This document shows, in pieces, positions 20,944 through 28,781 of a DNA stretch of 28,781 nucleotides (the stretch's first letter is position 1; each line of letters opens with the position of its first letter). The DNA lies in NCBI RefSeq assembly GCF_001556185.1, contig NZ_LSIJ01000088.1, positions 1 through 28,781 on the forward strand, read 5' to 3'. The stretch is from Sphingomonas sp. CCH10-B3 (GTDB taxonomy: Bacteria > Pseudomonadota > Alphaproteobacteria > Sphingomonadales > Sphingomonadaceae). Position numbers and translations under genes: made by a program. The notes beneath the pieces were generated by a model that was not told the DNA's origin, did not search any database, and saw nothing but the letters and a program-made list of their open reading frames with translations.

Positions 20944-23900
20944 TCAATCAAGAGGAGGCGGAAGGGGCATACGCGGCGGGGCGGTGCGCCACATCAGCGC
21001 GACTTCGTCTTCCGTCAGGCCGTAGGCACGTTCAACCATGGCCGCGAGGGCGCGTTCGTGGGCGAGCAGTTCGCCTCGCGCGGTGCGTGCGGGTTCGGCG
21101 GTTTCGGCAAAGGCATCACGGAGCTGGCGCAGCTGGGTGGGCGTCAGCGACTGGCGGCGCGGCAAAGCGGCACGGACAGCGGCAATGAAGCCATCGCTGT
21201 CGAGAAGGCTGGCTTGGCGGAGGGCGGTATTGACCTGCACATTTGAAAACTCGATCTGAAGCCAATCGGCCAATGACGATTCCGCACGATTTATCGCATC
21301 CTGCGATTGCTTTGCCAGAGCTACCAATTCCGCGACACGATCTCGCTGATCATCAGCCAGCGGTGGAATTGGGAAGTTCCTCACGTACGGAATGTCGAGT
21401 GCCAACGCCTCGTCCTTCTTGTGCGGGAACTTCTTGAACATGAAGTACCAACCGGTTGGGGCATTCATGCAAACCTGTAGCCAAAGGTCCGTGGTCGGCA
21501 ATATCAGCGCCGAGTCATTCAGGAGGTTGTCGCCATTATCGGCACAGATTTGCGCGTAGAACGCAATGCGCCGGATGAGTATTTTGGGCTCGTTGAACCG
21601 CTCATGATAATCGACGGAGTCTTGAATTTCATACCATTTGTAGGTCCCTGCTTTCCTTCCCGGCCATTCCGCCCCCTTTGTCGGAGGCACCCAGTTCTCC
21701 GGCTTGGGTTCCAGCTGAGTGCGGTAGCGTTGCAGATGCCTCAGGACGCTGGGGTATTGTTCAATGTCGACTCCACGCCGAGCAAAGATCATCCACAGCC
21801 CTGCCCATTCGGGCGACCAGCGGCCAATATCCTGCCCACGCAGGTAGGGCTTGATGATCTCCGATGCCGCCGGATGGTCGCGGACCAGTTGGTCACGCGT
21901 CGCAGTGTCGATCAGGAAGGCTTCGTTGAAGCCGGTCTTGATCCCGTAAAGCGGGCTGACCCCGGCATATTCGGACAGCGGCACGCCGCGCTCGCGGATT
22001 TTGCGCAGCAGCGCGGCGACATCCGGCGGCTCCAGCACCCAGGGCTCTGCTGTCAGGTCTGATCGCGCTGCCCGGTAGGTCGCGGCATCCACCGCCAGCG
22101 CCAGCCCTTCACGCGGAACCTCGTCACGCGGGATAACGGCCAGATCGAACTCTTGGGGCACGTCCTCGCCGAGCGGCTTGCGCACGCTGATGACGCAGGG
22201 GAAAACATCTGCATCAGGAAACAGATGCTTGGCATGGCCGAAATCGGCGAGGAATTCGATCCAGACATCTTCGGCAAACAGTCGCCGCAGTTCCTCGGCA
22301 TAGCCGGTCTTCAGCCATTTATTGGTAACGACATAGCCCATACGCCCGCCGGGCCGCAGCAGCTTGATCCCCTGTTCATAGAAATAGACATAGAGGTCGG
22401 CCGTGCCAGCATAGGTCGAAAAGCTCTTGGCGAGCGCGGGTTTGATCGCGCTGATTTCTTCCTGCCGGACATAGGGCGGATTGCCGATGACGGCATCGAA
22501 GCCGCCGGTGCGAGCGTTCGATGAAAGCTCTGCCCAGACACCGGGAAAAGCGATTTCCCAGTTGAAGAAATTTTGCTGCGCCACATGGCCCAGCGCATCG
22601 CCAATGATCCCGCTGGCCATTGTGCGGCGGCGATCATCGGGCCTGACTTCGGGCATCAGGCTGGCCTGTGCCCCGTCATCGCTATCGCCGTCCATGATCG
22701 CCAGATCGCCGCTGGCGATACGGCTCGGGTCGCCGAAGCTGCCTTCGAACACCAGCTTCAATGCTTCGGCCTGATCGAACTTGCGCTCGGCCTCTGCGGC
22801 ACGGGTGGCGGCGCGGTCGATCCGTTCGATTTCCTTGGCCTTGGCAGCTTTTTCCTTGTCAGTCTTTTCAGGCATGGCGGCGATGCGTTTATCGCCATCG
22901 GCGCGGATTGCTGCTGCTGTCTCGCGCGGACGCTTTACGTTGGTTTCCAGCACGCCCATCAGCTCGTCCGCTTTGACCAGCGACAGCAGGGCATTCAGCG
23001 GGCGGCTCGATTCCGCGACGGTGCCGAAGAGCTGCTTTGATTGGTGCACTTCGGTCAGGTCGGTATCGGTCAGCCCCTCAATGGTTTCCATATGCCGCAC
23101 GACATTGGCCAGCGGGGCAAGATGATTGTTGGCGATCAGCGATCCGCGCGCCTGCAACCAATCCATTGTTGGGCGCACCCATCCGCCCAGCACAGAATTG
23201 CCGCAGCGCAGATGGTGATCGAGGAAAGACAGCGGTGCGCCGACTGTGAAGCTGTGTAGCCAGAGCGAGACCTTGGCCAGCTCAACGGCCATGCGGTTGA
23301 GATCCACGCCGTGGATGCAGCGTTTGAGCACCATGCGCCGGACGATGTGGCGGTCCTCGAGCTGGTCCTCGACAATCGGCCAGCCATGGTCGCGCGCGTT
23401 GGCTAGGATGGCTTCACGCAGGCCAGCAATGTTTTGAACCAGCGGCGACGCATAGCTATCGCCCGCAATTTCCTCGGCGTCCCCAATCGCGGTGAGCACT
23501 TTGTCCGAGAGCCAATCGACCAGGCTGACCAGAAAATGCCCGCTACCCATTGCGGGATCAACAATCCGCAAAGAGAGCAGCGCCATCGCTGGATCATGCT
23601 GGGCGAGTTCCGCGCCTTTCAGCCCTTGTCCGTGGGCCGCCTCAAATGCTGCCCGTTTTTCCGCAACTACCGGGCCGACCGTTTTCTCAATAATCAGCGA
23701 AACCAGTGGCTCGGGTGTGTAATACGACCCGGAACGATGGCGGGCCTGATTGTCGGCTCGCGGCTTGACGCTGCGGGCCTCAAGATCTGGCTCCACGCCA
23801 TATTCGAGGATGGATTCATAGATTGAGCCCAGCTGCTGCACCGAAAGATCGCGATAGTTGATGTAACGCAGTCTCCCGTCCTCGCGGCGGTGCGACAGTG

Positions 23901-25215
23901 CCAATATGACTTCAGCCAACACGGTGTCGGGCAAGCGGATACGCGAGAGCAGCGGAGATTCCGCTGCATCGAATAGGCCACCATTATAGGGCGGGATGCC
24001 AAGGCTGTCGTCGCCCTCGGCAATAGCCCCGAAGATCGTTTCGAGCCGCGACCAGTAGGCGTGGCTCCGCTCCAGGGGCTTGCGACCCTCATTATCCAGT
24101 TGCTCGATTTCCTGCCGCAGCCGGGTGAGACAATAAGGCGAATAGGGGCCAGTCTCATCGGGCAGAAGATTGCGGTCTTCGGCATAGAGAATGAACAACA
24201 GCCGGTAGAGAAGGAACAGCGCGGAGGAGCGTACTTCCTCTGCATAGGTCGCATTGATCTCGGCAGGCCGATTGGGGTCGGCCAAGGGGATCGCTGCGAT
24301 CAACTTGGGAAACACGTTCGAGAAGACAGTTTCGGCGAGATCCTTTCGGACACGCTCTTCCCAGCGTTTCGTTTCATCAAGCGCGATTAGATGGAAGCTG
24401 CGGCCTTGCTCGGTCGGCAGGAACGCCTCACGCCCGAACGCTAGAACGAACAGGCGAAAGGCGTGTTCGGGGGACATGCCGACGTCAAAAAGTTCGGGTG
24501 TGCAACCAGGCAAACCGAACAGCTTGCCAAGGTCGATCTCGAAAAAATCTTCGGCAACCGAAAGCGCGTTTTGATAATACAGCCGCCAATTTCGCCCGTT
24601 GGTCAAAATGCCCCATGGCATCCGGCCTTCGGTAACCACGCTGGCACGCTGCAGGTAGTGCATGATTTGGGTGGACGGGACACCTTGATCGCCCGTGCCT
24701 TGCCGATCGAGCGGTCGCCCCCAGCGCTTGGCCTCCACTAGCGCCGAGCCATGGCGGAACCGCTGCCACGGCTCCAGCCCACTAGCGGTGGCATCGGCAT
24801 CTGCATCGGGAAACAGCAGCGCATCCGGCACATCTTTGCGCCCGCGGACGGTAAGATTTTGCTGAACCGAAATATGATCCCAGCCCAGCAGCCCAAGTAA
24901 CGGGTAAATCAACTTCTGCTCGGTATCGGCCTCGGTGGGATTTTTGCGCTTCAGAAGTTCGTCGAGCAAATGGCGTGATTGCGCCCACAATTGCGTAATT
25001 CGGGCATCATCCAGCGCCAGCCACTGCGGCGTCGCCGTGATCCCTTCCGTCAGCCAATCTGTTGTGAATAAAGCACCTTGATGCAAACGCCGCCTCCCGT
25101 CAGCCCGAGCTAGCCAGTTTTGACGGAGGAATGAAGCGATTCCTTGGCGGGGAGCCCTAGGCGTAGATTCGCATCGCGCTGCGATGCCTAGCGAATTGTT
25201 ATTGTTAGACGACAT
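20944..25215 (-). CDS. Type IIG-like restriction endonuclease/N6-adenine methyltransferase
   Basis: A 1423-aa fusion. An N-terminal PD-(D/E)xK nuclease-like domain (about 95-235) shows Asp131 and Glu161-x-Lys163 (VPDALL, LVEAKRW). The methyltransferase part begins with SGSYYTPEPLV (about 495), has motif I DPAMGSGHF (553-561) and the gamma-class motif IV NPPY (about 910); between them is a long insertion with a charged coiled coil (KTDKEKAAKAKEIER). The C-terminal 400 residues should contain the target-recognition domain. This single-chain layout is typical of type IIG (Eco57I-like) enzymes, which methylate adenine and cut when the site is unmodified. PglX of BREX lacks such an N-terminal nuclease, and no other BREX gene is present. 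It is convergent with the traG operon and divergent from the Cap4/STAND genes. The start has a poor ribosome binding site. Confidence 0.88.
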   Translation of the reverse strand: MSSNNNNSLGIAARCESTPRAPRQGIASFLRQNWLARADGRRRLHQGALFTTDWLTEGITATPQWLALDDARITQLWAQSRHLLDELLKRKNPTEADTEQKLIYPLLGLLGWDHISVQQNLTVRGRKDVPDALLFPDADADATASGLEPWQRFRHGSALVEAKRWGRPLDRQGTGDQGVPSTQIMHYLQRASVVTEGRMPWGILTNGRNWRLYYQNALSVAEDFFEIDLGKLFGLPGCTPELFDVGMSPEHAFRLFVLAFGREAFLPTEQGRSFHLIALDETKRWEERVRKDLAETVFSNVFPKLIAAIPLADPNRPAEINATYAEEVRSSALFLLYRLLFILYAEDRNLLPDETGPYSPYCLTRLRQEIEQLDNEGRKPLERSHAYWSRLETIFGAIAEGDDSLGIPPYNGGLFDAAESPLLSRIRLPDTVLAEVILALSHRREDGRLRYINYRDLSVQQLGSIYESILEYGVEPDLEARSVKPRADNQARHRSGSYYTPEPLVSLIIEKTVGPVVAEKRAAFEAAHGQGLKGAELAQHDPAMALLSLRIVDPAMGSGHFLVSLVDWLSDKVLTAIGDAEEIAGDSYASPLVQNIAGLREAILANARDHGWPIVEDQLEDRHIVRRMVLKRCIHGVDLNRMAVELAKVSLWLHSFTVGAPLSFLDHHLRCGNSVLGGWVRPTMDWLQARGSLIANNHLAPLANVVRHMETIEGLTDTDLTEVHQSKQLFGTVAESSRPLNALLSLVKADELMGVLETNVKRPRETAAAIRADGDKRIAAMPEKTDKEKAAKAKEIERIDRAATRAAEAERKFDQAEALKLVFEGSFGDPSRIASGDLAIMDGDSDDGAQASLMPEVRPDDRRRTMASGIIGDALGHVAQQNFFNWEIAFPGVWAELSSNARTGGFDAVIGNPPYVRQEEISAIKPALAKSFSTYAGTADLYVYFYEQGIKLLRPGGRMGYVVTNKWLKTGYAEELRRLFAEDVWIEFLADFGHAKHLFPDADVFPCVISVRKPLGEDVPQEFDLAVIPRDEVPREGLALAVDAATYRAARSDLTAEPWVLEPPDVAALLRKIRERGVPLSEYAGVSPLYGIKTGFNEAFLIDTATRDQLVRDHPAASEIIKPYLRGQDIGRWSPEWAGLWMIFARRGVDIEQYPSVLRHLQRYRTQLEPKPENWVPPTKGAEWPGRKAGTYKWYEIQDSVDYHERFNEPKILIRRIAFYAQICADNGDNLLNDSALILPTTDLWLQVCMNAPTGWYFMFKKFPHKKDEALALDIPYVRNFPIPPLADDQRDRVAELVALAKQSQDAINRAESSLADWLQIEFSNVQVNTALRQASLLDSDGFIAAVRAALPRRQSLTPTQLRQLRDAFAETAEPARTARGELLAHERALAAMVERAYGLTEDEVALMWRTAPPRMPLPPPLD

Positions 25216-25423
25216 CTCGTATGATTGGCGCTATGCAAAATGGGATTGGAGACATTGACGGCAGGCGCCAAAATTTTGGAGATTGGGCAGTTATGACCTG
25301 CGGCCTGACAGCAGCCGTTCGTCCAGGGTGGCAATTCTAGCCGTTCTCAATTTGTGAGAAAATTTATGTCGACGGTCGAGTCTAGGATCGCCGCAGCTGA
25401 GCCGGTTCGTGTAGAGCGCTACG
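25216..25423. promoter_or_regulatory. Divergent promoter region of the defence genes
   Basis: A 208-bp region between the restriction gene and the nuclease gene, richer in AT than its flanks. It contains the operator-like palindrome TTCTCA-ATTTG-TGAGAA (25344-25360). A short ORF (25366-25473, 35 codons) starts just behind it and overlaps the nuclease start in another frame. No clear -35/-10 pair could be fixed. Confidence 0.4.
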
Positions 25424-26152
25424 ATGAATGTCTTTGGATCTGGCCCGCGCCTCGACGCGCCTCAGGGGGATAAAGCCCGCCAAGCGGTCGCTTCTCTGCG
25501 CGGCTACGGATATCAACTCTACACTTCGGGTCTTGCCTGGCTGGGTTTGGCCGACGGCGAGCTACTCTACCTGGAAGTCGCGGAAGACTATGCCATCGCG
25601 AGCCGCGAAGCGCTAATTGGCACGCAGGTAAAGGCCACTAGCGGTAGCATTACGCTCCAGTCCGCTGATGTGTACACAGCGATCGATGCCTATGTCGATC
25701 TCGTCGCACGTAATCCCGGACGCATTGTTTCGCTCCATTATCTGACGACGGCGGCAATCGGCCTCGAGCGTCGCAAGGACCAACGCATCGCCGGCGAATC
25801 CGCGCTGCGATATTGGCGCCAAGCGGCGGCTGGCGCCGATATCGCGCCGTTGCGCACGGTGCTCGAAGACCTCAATCTGAAACCTGCGACCAAGACATAT
25901 ATTGCCTCGCTGTCCGACGCGGCGCTGCGTCGCGAGTTCCTCGCCCGCATCCATTGGTCGTGCGGTGCCCCTGGCCTGGATGACGTCCGTGCCGACCTCG
26001 GTGCGGGCCTGATCGAATTTGTCGCGTCGGCCCGTCGACTGTCGAGCCAGGTTGGTAAGGCGGTGTTACCGGCGGTCGTCGAGCGGCTGCTCATGACCGC
26101 AGTATCCGATGGTCCCCGCCAATTGCGCCGGCCCCTGGAATGCCGTCGCTAG
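25424..26152 (+). CDS. Cap4-like dsDNA nuclease domain protein (DUF4297), N-terminal half of a STAND defence protein
   Basis: A 242-aa protein. Residues about 20-75 match the Cap4/DUF4297 nuclease core: RGYGYQLYTSGLAWL (Tyr28, Gln31), LYLEVAEDYA (Glu51, Glu54, Asp55) and TQVKA (Gln68, Lys70), the acidic and QxK residues of a PD-(D/E)xK fold. The remainder is helical. In Avs-type antiviral STAND proteins a Cap4 nuclease is fused to an NTPase and a repeat sensor. Here the TAG at 26150-26152 ends the ORF, but the next ORF continues in the same frame 9 codons later. The last 14 residues are encoded by the left arm of a long inverted repeat and look unnatural (PRQLRRPLECRR), so the true domain end is probably earlier. 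DNA cleavage on phage sensing is the inferred role. Confidence 0.75.
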   Translation: MNVFGSGPRLDAPQGDKARQAVASLRGYGYQLYTSGLAWLGLADGELLYLEVAEDYAIASREALIGTQVKATSGSITLQSADVYTAIDAYVDLVARNPGRIVSLHYLTTAAIGLERRKDQRIAGESALRYWRQAAAGADIAPLRTVLEDLNLKPATKTYIASLSDAALRREFLARIHWSCGAPGLDDVRADLGAGLIEFVASARRLSSQVGKAVLPAVVERLLMTAVSDGPRQLRRPLECRR

Positions 26153-26236
26153 CTGATCGACGGGATCGACGAGACGGCGATGGTGGCTGTACCCGTCGAT
26201 CAGCTAGCGACGGCATTCCAGGGGCCGGCGGGGACC
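26111..26236. repeat. Long inverted repeat at the nuclease/NTPase junction
   Basis: The right arm (26192-26236, 45 bp) is exactly complementary to the left arm (26111-26164) except for a 9-bp insertion AATTGCGCC (26121-26129) in the left arm; the inner 35 bp (26130-26164 with 26192-26226) pair without a mismatch. The loop is 27 nt (26165-26191) and holds the ATG of the second ORF at 26180. The TAG that ends the first ORF (26150-26152) lies in the left arm. Such an extensive fold within a coding junction is very unusual. Confidence 0.97.
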
Positions 26237-28765
26237 GGTGCGTTCTCGCGTCCGTCGCTGTTGGTCCCCTCCGCCGAGCTGCCGCTGCCCACGATCCTCG
26301 CGCCGCGTGCGCCGCTGGTGATGGCGCTCGATGAGACCCGGCGCGCTGCTGGACTTGTCTTTGCGACCGGTGCGACGGGTCTGGGTAAATCGCTCCTCGC
26401 GCGCCTCGTCGCTGCGCCAACCGATAGCCAATGGGCAATCGTCGATTTCCGCAATCTCAGCCCGGCAGATACATCCGCGCGGTTGCAACTCCTGCTCGGT
26501 GAATTGGCGGCATCGTCGGCGACGAGCATCATTCTCGACGATCTGAACGAGATCGACGATCCCGCGATCCGCGATCTGCTGCTTCGCGTGATGGCCGGTC
26601 TGCGACGTCGCGATGCAACGGCGATCATAACGAGTTACCGCGCGCCGACCGCCGCTACGCTGCACCAATTGTCGCCCGCTGCGACGCCAGTGGTCGAAAT
26701 TCCGTATCTGAGCGAGGAGGAAGTGGCCGACCTCGTCGCGTTCACAGGGGGCGACGCCAAATTTGCCGGTCCCGTCTATCGCGCCACGTCTCGCGGACAT
26801 CCGCAGTTGACCATGGCGGCCCTCCTGCATCTTTCGGCGGCGAATTGGTCGCGCGCGTCGCTGGCGGCGGTGCTTGGTGGCGAGCTGCACACCGAGCTTG
26901 GCGCAGAGCGACGTGCCGTACGCCAACGGCTCGTCGCGGCGATGCCCGCCGAAGCACAGCTGCTGCTGTTTCGCGCCAGCATGATCGAGGGTAGTTTCAA
27001 CCGCGGACTGGCGATGGCACTCGGCAGCCTATCGCCACCGGTGTCGCTTGCCGGTCTTGTACTCGACCGCCTTGTCGGGCCGTGGATTGAGCCGATGCGC
27101 CGCGACAGGCTGCGCGTATCGCCGCTGCTCGAAGGCGCGGCGCAGGATGTCTTCAGCATCGACGAGTGCCGGGCGATCCATCACTGCATCGCCGACACGA
27201 AGATGCGCAGCGGCGATCTCTCGGTGTTCGATGCCGGAATGGTGTTGCACCATGCGCTTTGCAGCGAGGACGGTACGCTCGTGGCCGCCTTCGCTCACAG
27301 TGTGGTCACCTGCAACTCCGAAATGCTCGACATCATCGCCCCGTTCGTCGGCGAGTTGCAATCGTTTCCGAGCGATGTTCCGATTTTCCCTCAGGATCTC
27401 GCGGCGTCGGCGATGCTGCGGCTTGCCCAGCTTCTCGCGCTGTTGCCCTACGGTTCGGTGTCGGCGGCGCAGCAATGTTGGGCTGCCCTCGAGCGGGAGC
27501 GCGGCGACGTTAAGGGCGAAATCCTGTTCGAAGGTCTGGCCCTCTCGAAACTGCTGCTGCATCCGCGCGCCGGAGAATTGTTCCCCGACTGGATCGAACT
27601 GCTCCTGCGCTTCGACAAGCTTACTGCAACTGACCCGCGTCTCGCCACGGCCGGCGGTAATTTTCAATCGAAGGCGGTCGGCAACTCCCATGTCAGCGGC
27701 GTCCTGCTCGCCGGCCAGATGCGCAATATCCGCACGGTCGCGGGATTTCGGAGCCTTATCGAACGGCTCGACCGTGAGGAGCCCGCGCTGCGCGATCGGT
27801 TCCTCTCGTCTTTTCAGCCAGGTCGCGGCGACCTCTTGATCCTCGTCAATCATGGCTGGCTCAAGGAATCGAAGACAGAAGGATTCGATTGGGAAGCTGC
27901 CGCCAGCGACTACGCCGCTTGCGCGGACATCGCTATAGGTTGGCCAAACCCGGGTCTGGCCGCGCGCTGTGCGATCGCCCAGGCGGTCTGCCTCGACGAA
28001 AACGGCAACGACGCCGAGCGGGCGCTCGCCTGCCTGTCCGATGCCGAGACGCGGTTCGGATTCGACATAGCTCTCGTCCGGGCGCGCGCCAAGATACATT
28101 GGCGCCGGCGCGATCATGCCGAGGCTCTGCCCCTGCTGACCGCCGCGGCGGAACAGGGCGGCCAAGATCCGATCGAGCGCGCCTATATCGCCCGCGAAGC
28201 CGGCATCAGCGCCGCAGAGCTCGGCGATTGGGCGGCGGCCCAGAACTGGTTCGACCGCGCCCAGACGATCGCGTCGACCCTTACGCTGCCCGCGGTGCGG
28301 GCGATGGCGGTTGGGCTGCTCGCCGACACCGCGCATGCAGCATGCCGCGCCGGACATCCGGATGTCGCGATCGTGAAGCTGCGTGACGCGCTGGTCAGCT
28401 TGCCGAGCCTCGATCCCGAGGGGACGCTGCACGAAGCCCATTGCCACCGGGTCGTGCGCCACGCGATGCTATGGGTGTTCAAGGAGCTGACCGGCCGCCT
28501 GTCCGGTGCGGACCAGGAGGTTCCGTATTCCCCTGGATGCGCGAGCAATCCGGACCCGCTGGAGGCGATCCGGTCGCATCCCGTGATCGCGCTCGACCTT
28601 GCCTTCTACTTTCTCGCCGAAGCCGATGAGGCGCTCGCCGAGCCGACCGGCTTCTATCGCGAGTTTCGAGACTATCTGACCGACGGGCCGATCCTGTCGT
28701 CGGAGATTACGCTCGCCATCGCGCAGTGTCCGTCGTCAGAACATTTGGCACAGGTCGCGGCGTAA
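26180..28765 (+). CDS. STAND-like NTPase with C-terminal TPR-like repeats (defence protein)
   Basis: An 861-aa protein. A P-loop NTPase covers about residues 45-340: Walker A GATGLGKS (64-71), Walker B SIILDDLNE (Asp120, Asp121), a sensor-like strand TAIITSYRAP and a winged-helix-like part after it. The C-terminal half (about 400-800) is helical; about 560-760 shows TPR-like pairs (AARCAIAQAVCLDENGNDAERAL, ALPLLTAAAEQGG, AAELGDWAAAQNWFDRA). This is the layout of STAND sensors: repeats recognise a target, the NTPase oligomerises and the effector, here the upstream Cap4-like nuclease, is activated. The frame continues from the nuclease ORF across one TAG. The ATG at 26180 lies in the loop of a hairpin with only weak GAGACGG upstream. 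A joined protein would have about 1113 aa, shorter than typical Avs proteins. Confidence 0.8.
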   Translation: MVAVPVDQLATAFQGPAGTGAFSRPSLLVPSAELPLPTILAPRAPLVMALDETRRAAGLVFATGATGLGKSLLARLVAAPTDSQWAIVDFRNLSPADTSARLQLLLGELAASSATSIILDDLNEIDDPAIRDLLLRVMAGLRRRDATAIITSYRAPTAATLHQLSPAATPVVEIPYLSEEEVADLVAFTGGDAKFAGPVYRATSRGHPQLTMAALLHLSAANWSRASLAAVLGGELHTELGAERRAVRQRLVAAMPAEAQLLLFRASMIEGSFNRGLAMALGSLSPPVSLAGLVLDRLVGPWIEPMRRDRLRVSPLLEGAAQDVFSIDECRAIHHCIADTKMRSGDLSVFDAGMVLHHALCSEDGTLVAAFAHSVVTCNSEMLDIIAPFVGELQSFPSDVPIFPQDLAASAMLRLAQLLALLPYGSVSAAQQCWAALERERGDVKGEILFEGLALSKLLLHPRAGELFPDWIELLLRFDKLTATDPRLATAGGNFQSKAVGNSHVSGVLLAGQMRNIRTVAGFRSLIERLDREEPALRDRFLSSFQPGRGDLLILVNHGWLKESKTEGFDWEAAASDYAACADIAIGWPNPGLAARCAIAQAVCLDENGNDAERALACLSDAETRFGFDIALVRARAKIHWRRRDHAEALPLLTAAAEQGGQDPIERAYIAREAGISAAELGDWAAAQNWFDRAQTIASTLTLPAVRAMAVGLLADTAHAACRAGHPDVAIVKLRDALVSLPSLDPEGTLHEAHCHRVVRHAMLWVFKELTGRLSGADQEVPYSPGCASNPDPLEAIRSHPVIALDLAFYFLAEADEALAEPTGFYREFRDYLTDGPILSSEITLAIAQCPSSEHLAQVAA

Positions 28766-28781
28766 ATTAGCGGAGTGCGGG

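Noticed and set aside
20944..25215. PglX of a BREX system
   Set aside because: The protein has an N-terminal PD-(D/E)xK nuclease-like domain, and no brxA, brxB, brxC, pglZ or brxL gene is nearby.
26107..26184. Simple deletion between the two CGATGGT copies (26107-26113 and 26178-26184) as a way to restore one frame
   Set aside because: The distance between the copies is 71 bp, not a multiple of three, so recombination between them would shift the frame.
26111..26236. Invertible phase-variation switch
   Set aside because: Inverting the 27-nt loop would leave the TAG in the left arm unchanged, and no recombinase gene is present in the window.
27029..28462. Long open frame of 477 codons on the minus strand
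   Set aside because: It lies wholly opposite the NTPase/TPR gene, has no recognisable domain, and long antisense frames are expected in GC-rich coding DNA.
1..28781. CRISPR array, insertion sequence, tRNA or integrase attachment site
   Set aside because: No regular repeat-spacer pattern, transposase, tRNA-like fold or integrase was found by reading both strands.

Overview
The window is GC-rich alphaproteobacterial DNA. The gene content (two DUF736 proteins, a TraF-type peptidase, a DUF3363 relaxase, a RepA of the RPA family, a strawberry-notch helicase and a DUF2493 protein) is typical of plasmids and integrative conjugative elements (ICEs) of sphingomonads and related bacteria. No chromosomal housekeeping genes, rRNA, tRNA, CRISPR array, transposase or integrase were seen. 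The assignment to a sphingomonad-like host is an inference from gene families.

Layout. 1-4170: accessory DNA-processing genes (3' part of a strawberry-notch helicase, a Toprim protein, a DUF2493 SLOG-type protein). 4442-7942: a metabolic cargo block (LysR regulator divergent from a flavodoxin-like azoreductase and an SDR, then a stand-alone 2-hydroxychromene-2-carboxylate isomerase-like gene). 8240-9885: a 54-aa protein, a small membrane protein and the first DUF736 gene, with several strong hairpins and a leader architecture shared with the DUF2493 gene. 9935-11987: a regulatory module matching QseC / QseM / FseA / RdfS of the Mesorhizobium symbiosis island ICEMlSymR7A, including a split fseA with a TTTC +1 frameshift site. 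11996-17182: the excision/transfer operon (RepA, iterons, DUF2840, TraF peptidase, second DUF736, lytic transglycosylase, relaxase), with a candidate oriT in front of the relaxase. 17262-18387: an MbcA/ParS-like antitoxin with a RES toxin. 18500-20874: TraG coupling protein and a small RHH-type protein. 20944-28765: a defence block, a type IIG-like restriction-methylation protein on the minus strand facing away from a Cap4-like nuclease plus STAND-like NTPase/TPR protein.

How it works together (inference). The Xre protein and the QseM-like antiactivator should hold transfer off. Rare ribosomal frameshifting makes FseA, which in Mesorhizobium activates rdfS. RdfS and the downstream operon then drive excision, replication and nicking, and TraG hands DNA to a mating channel. 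The trb genes expected next to traG are not in the window; the defence block begins at that point.

Most unusual feature: the nuclease and NTPase ORFs of the defence protein are in the same frame and separated by a single TAG that lies inside a 45-bp-arm inverted repeat, whose loop contains the ATG of the second ORF.
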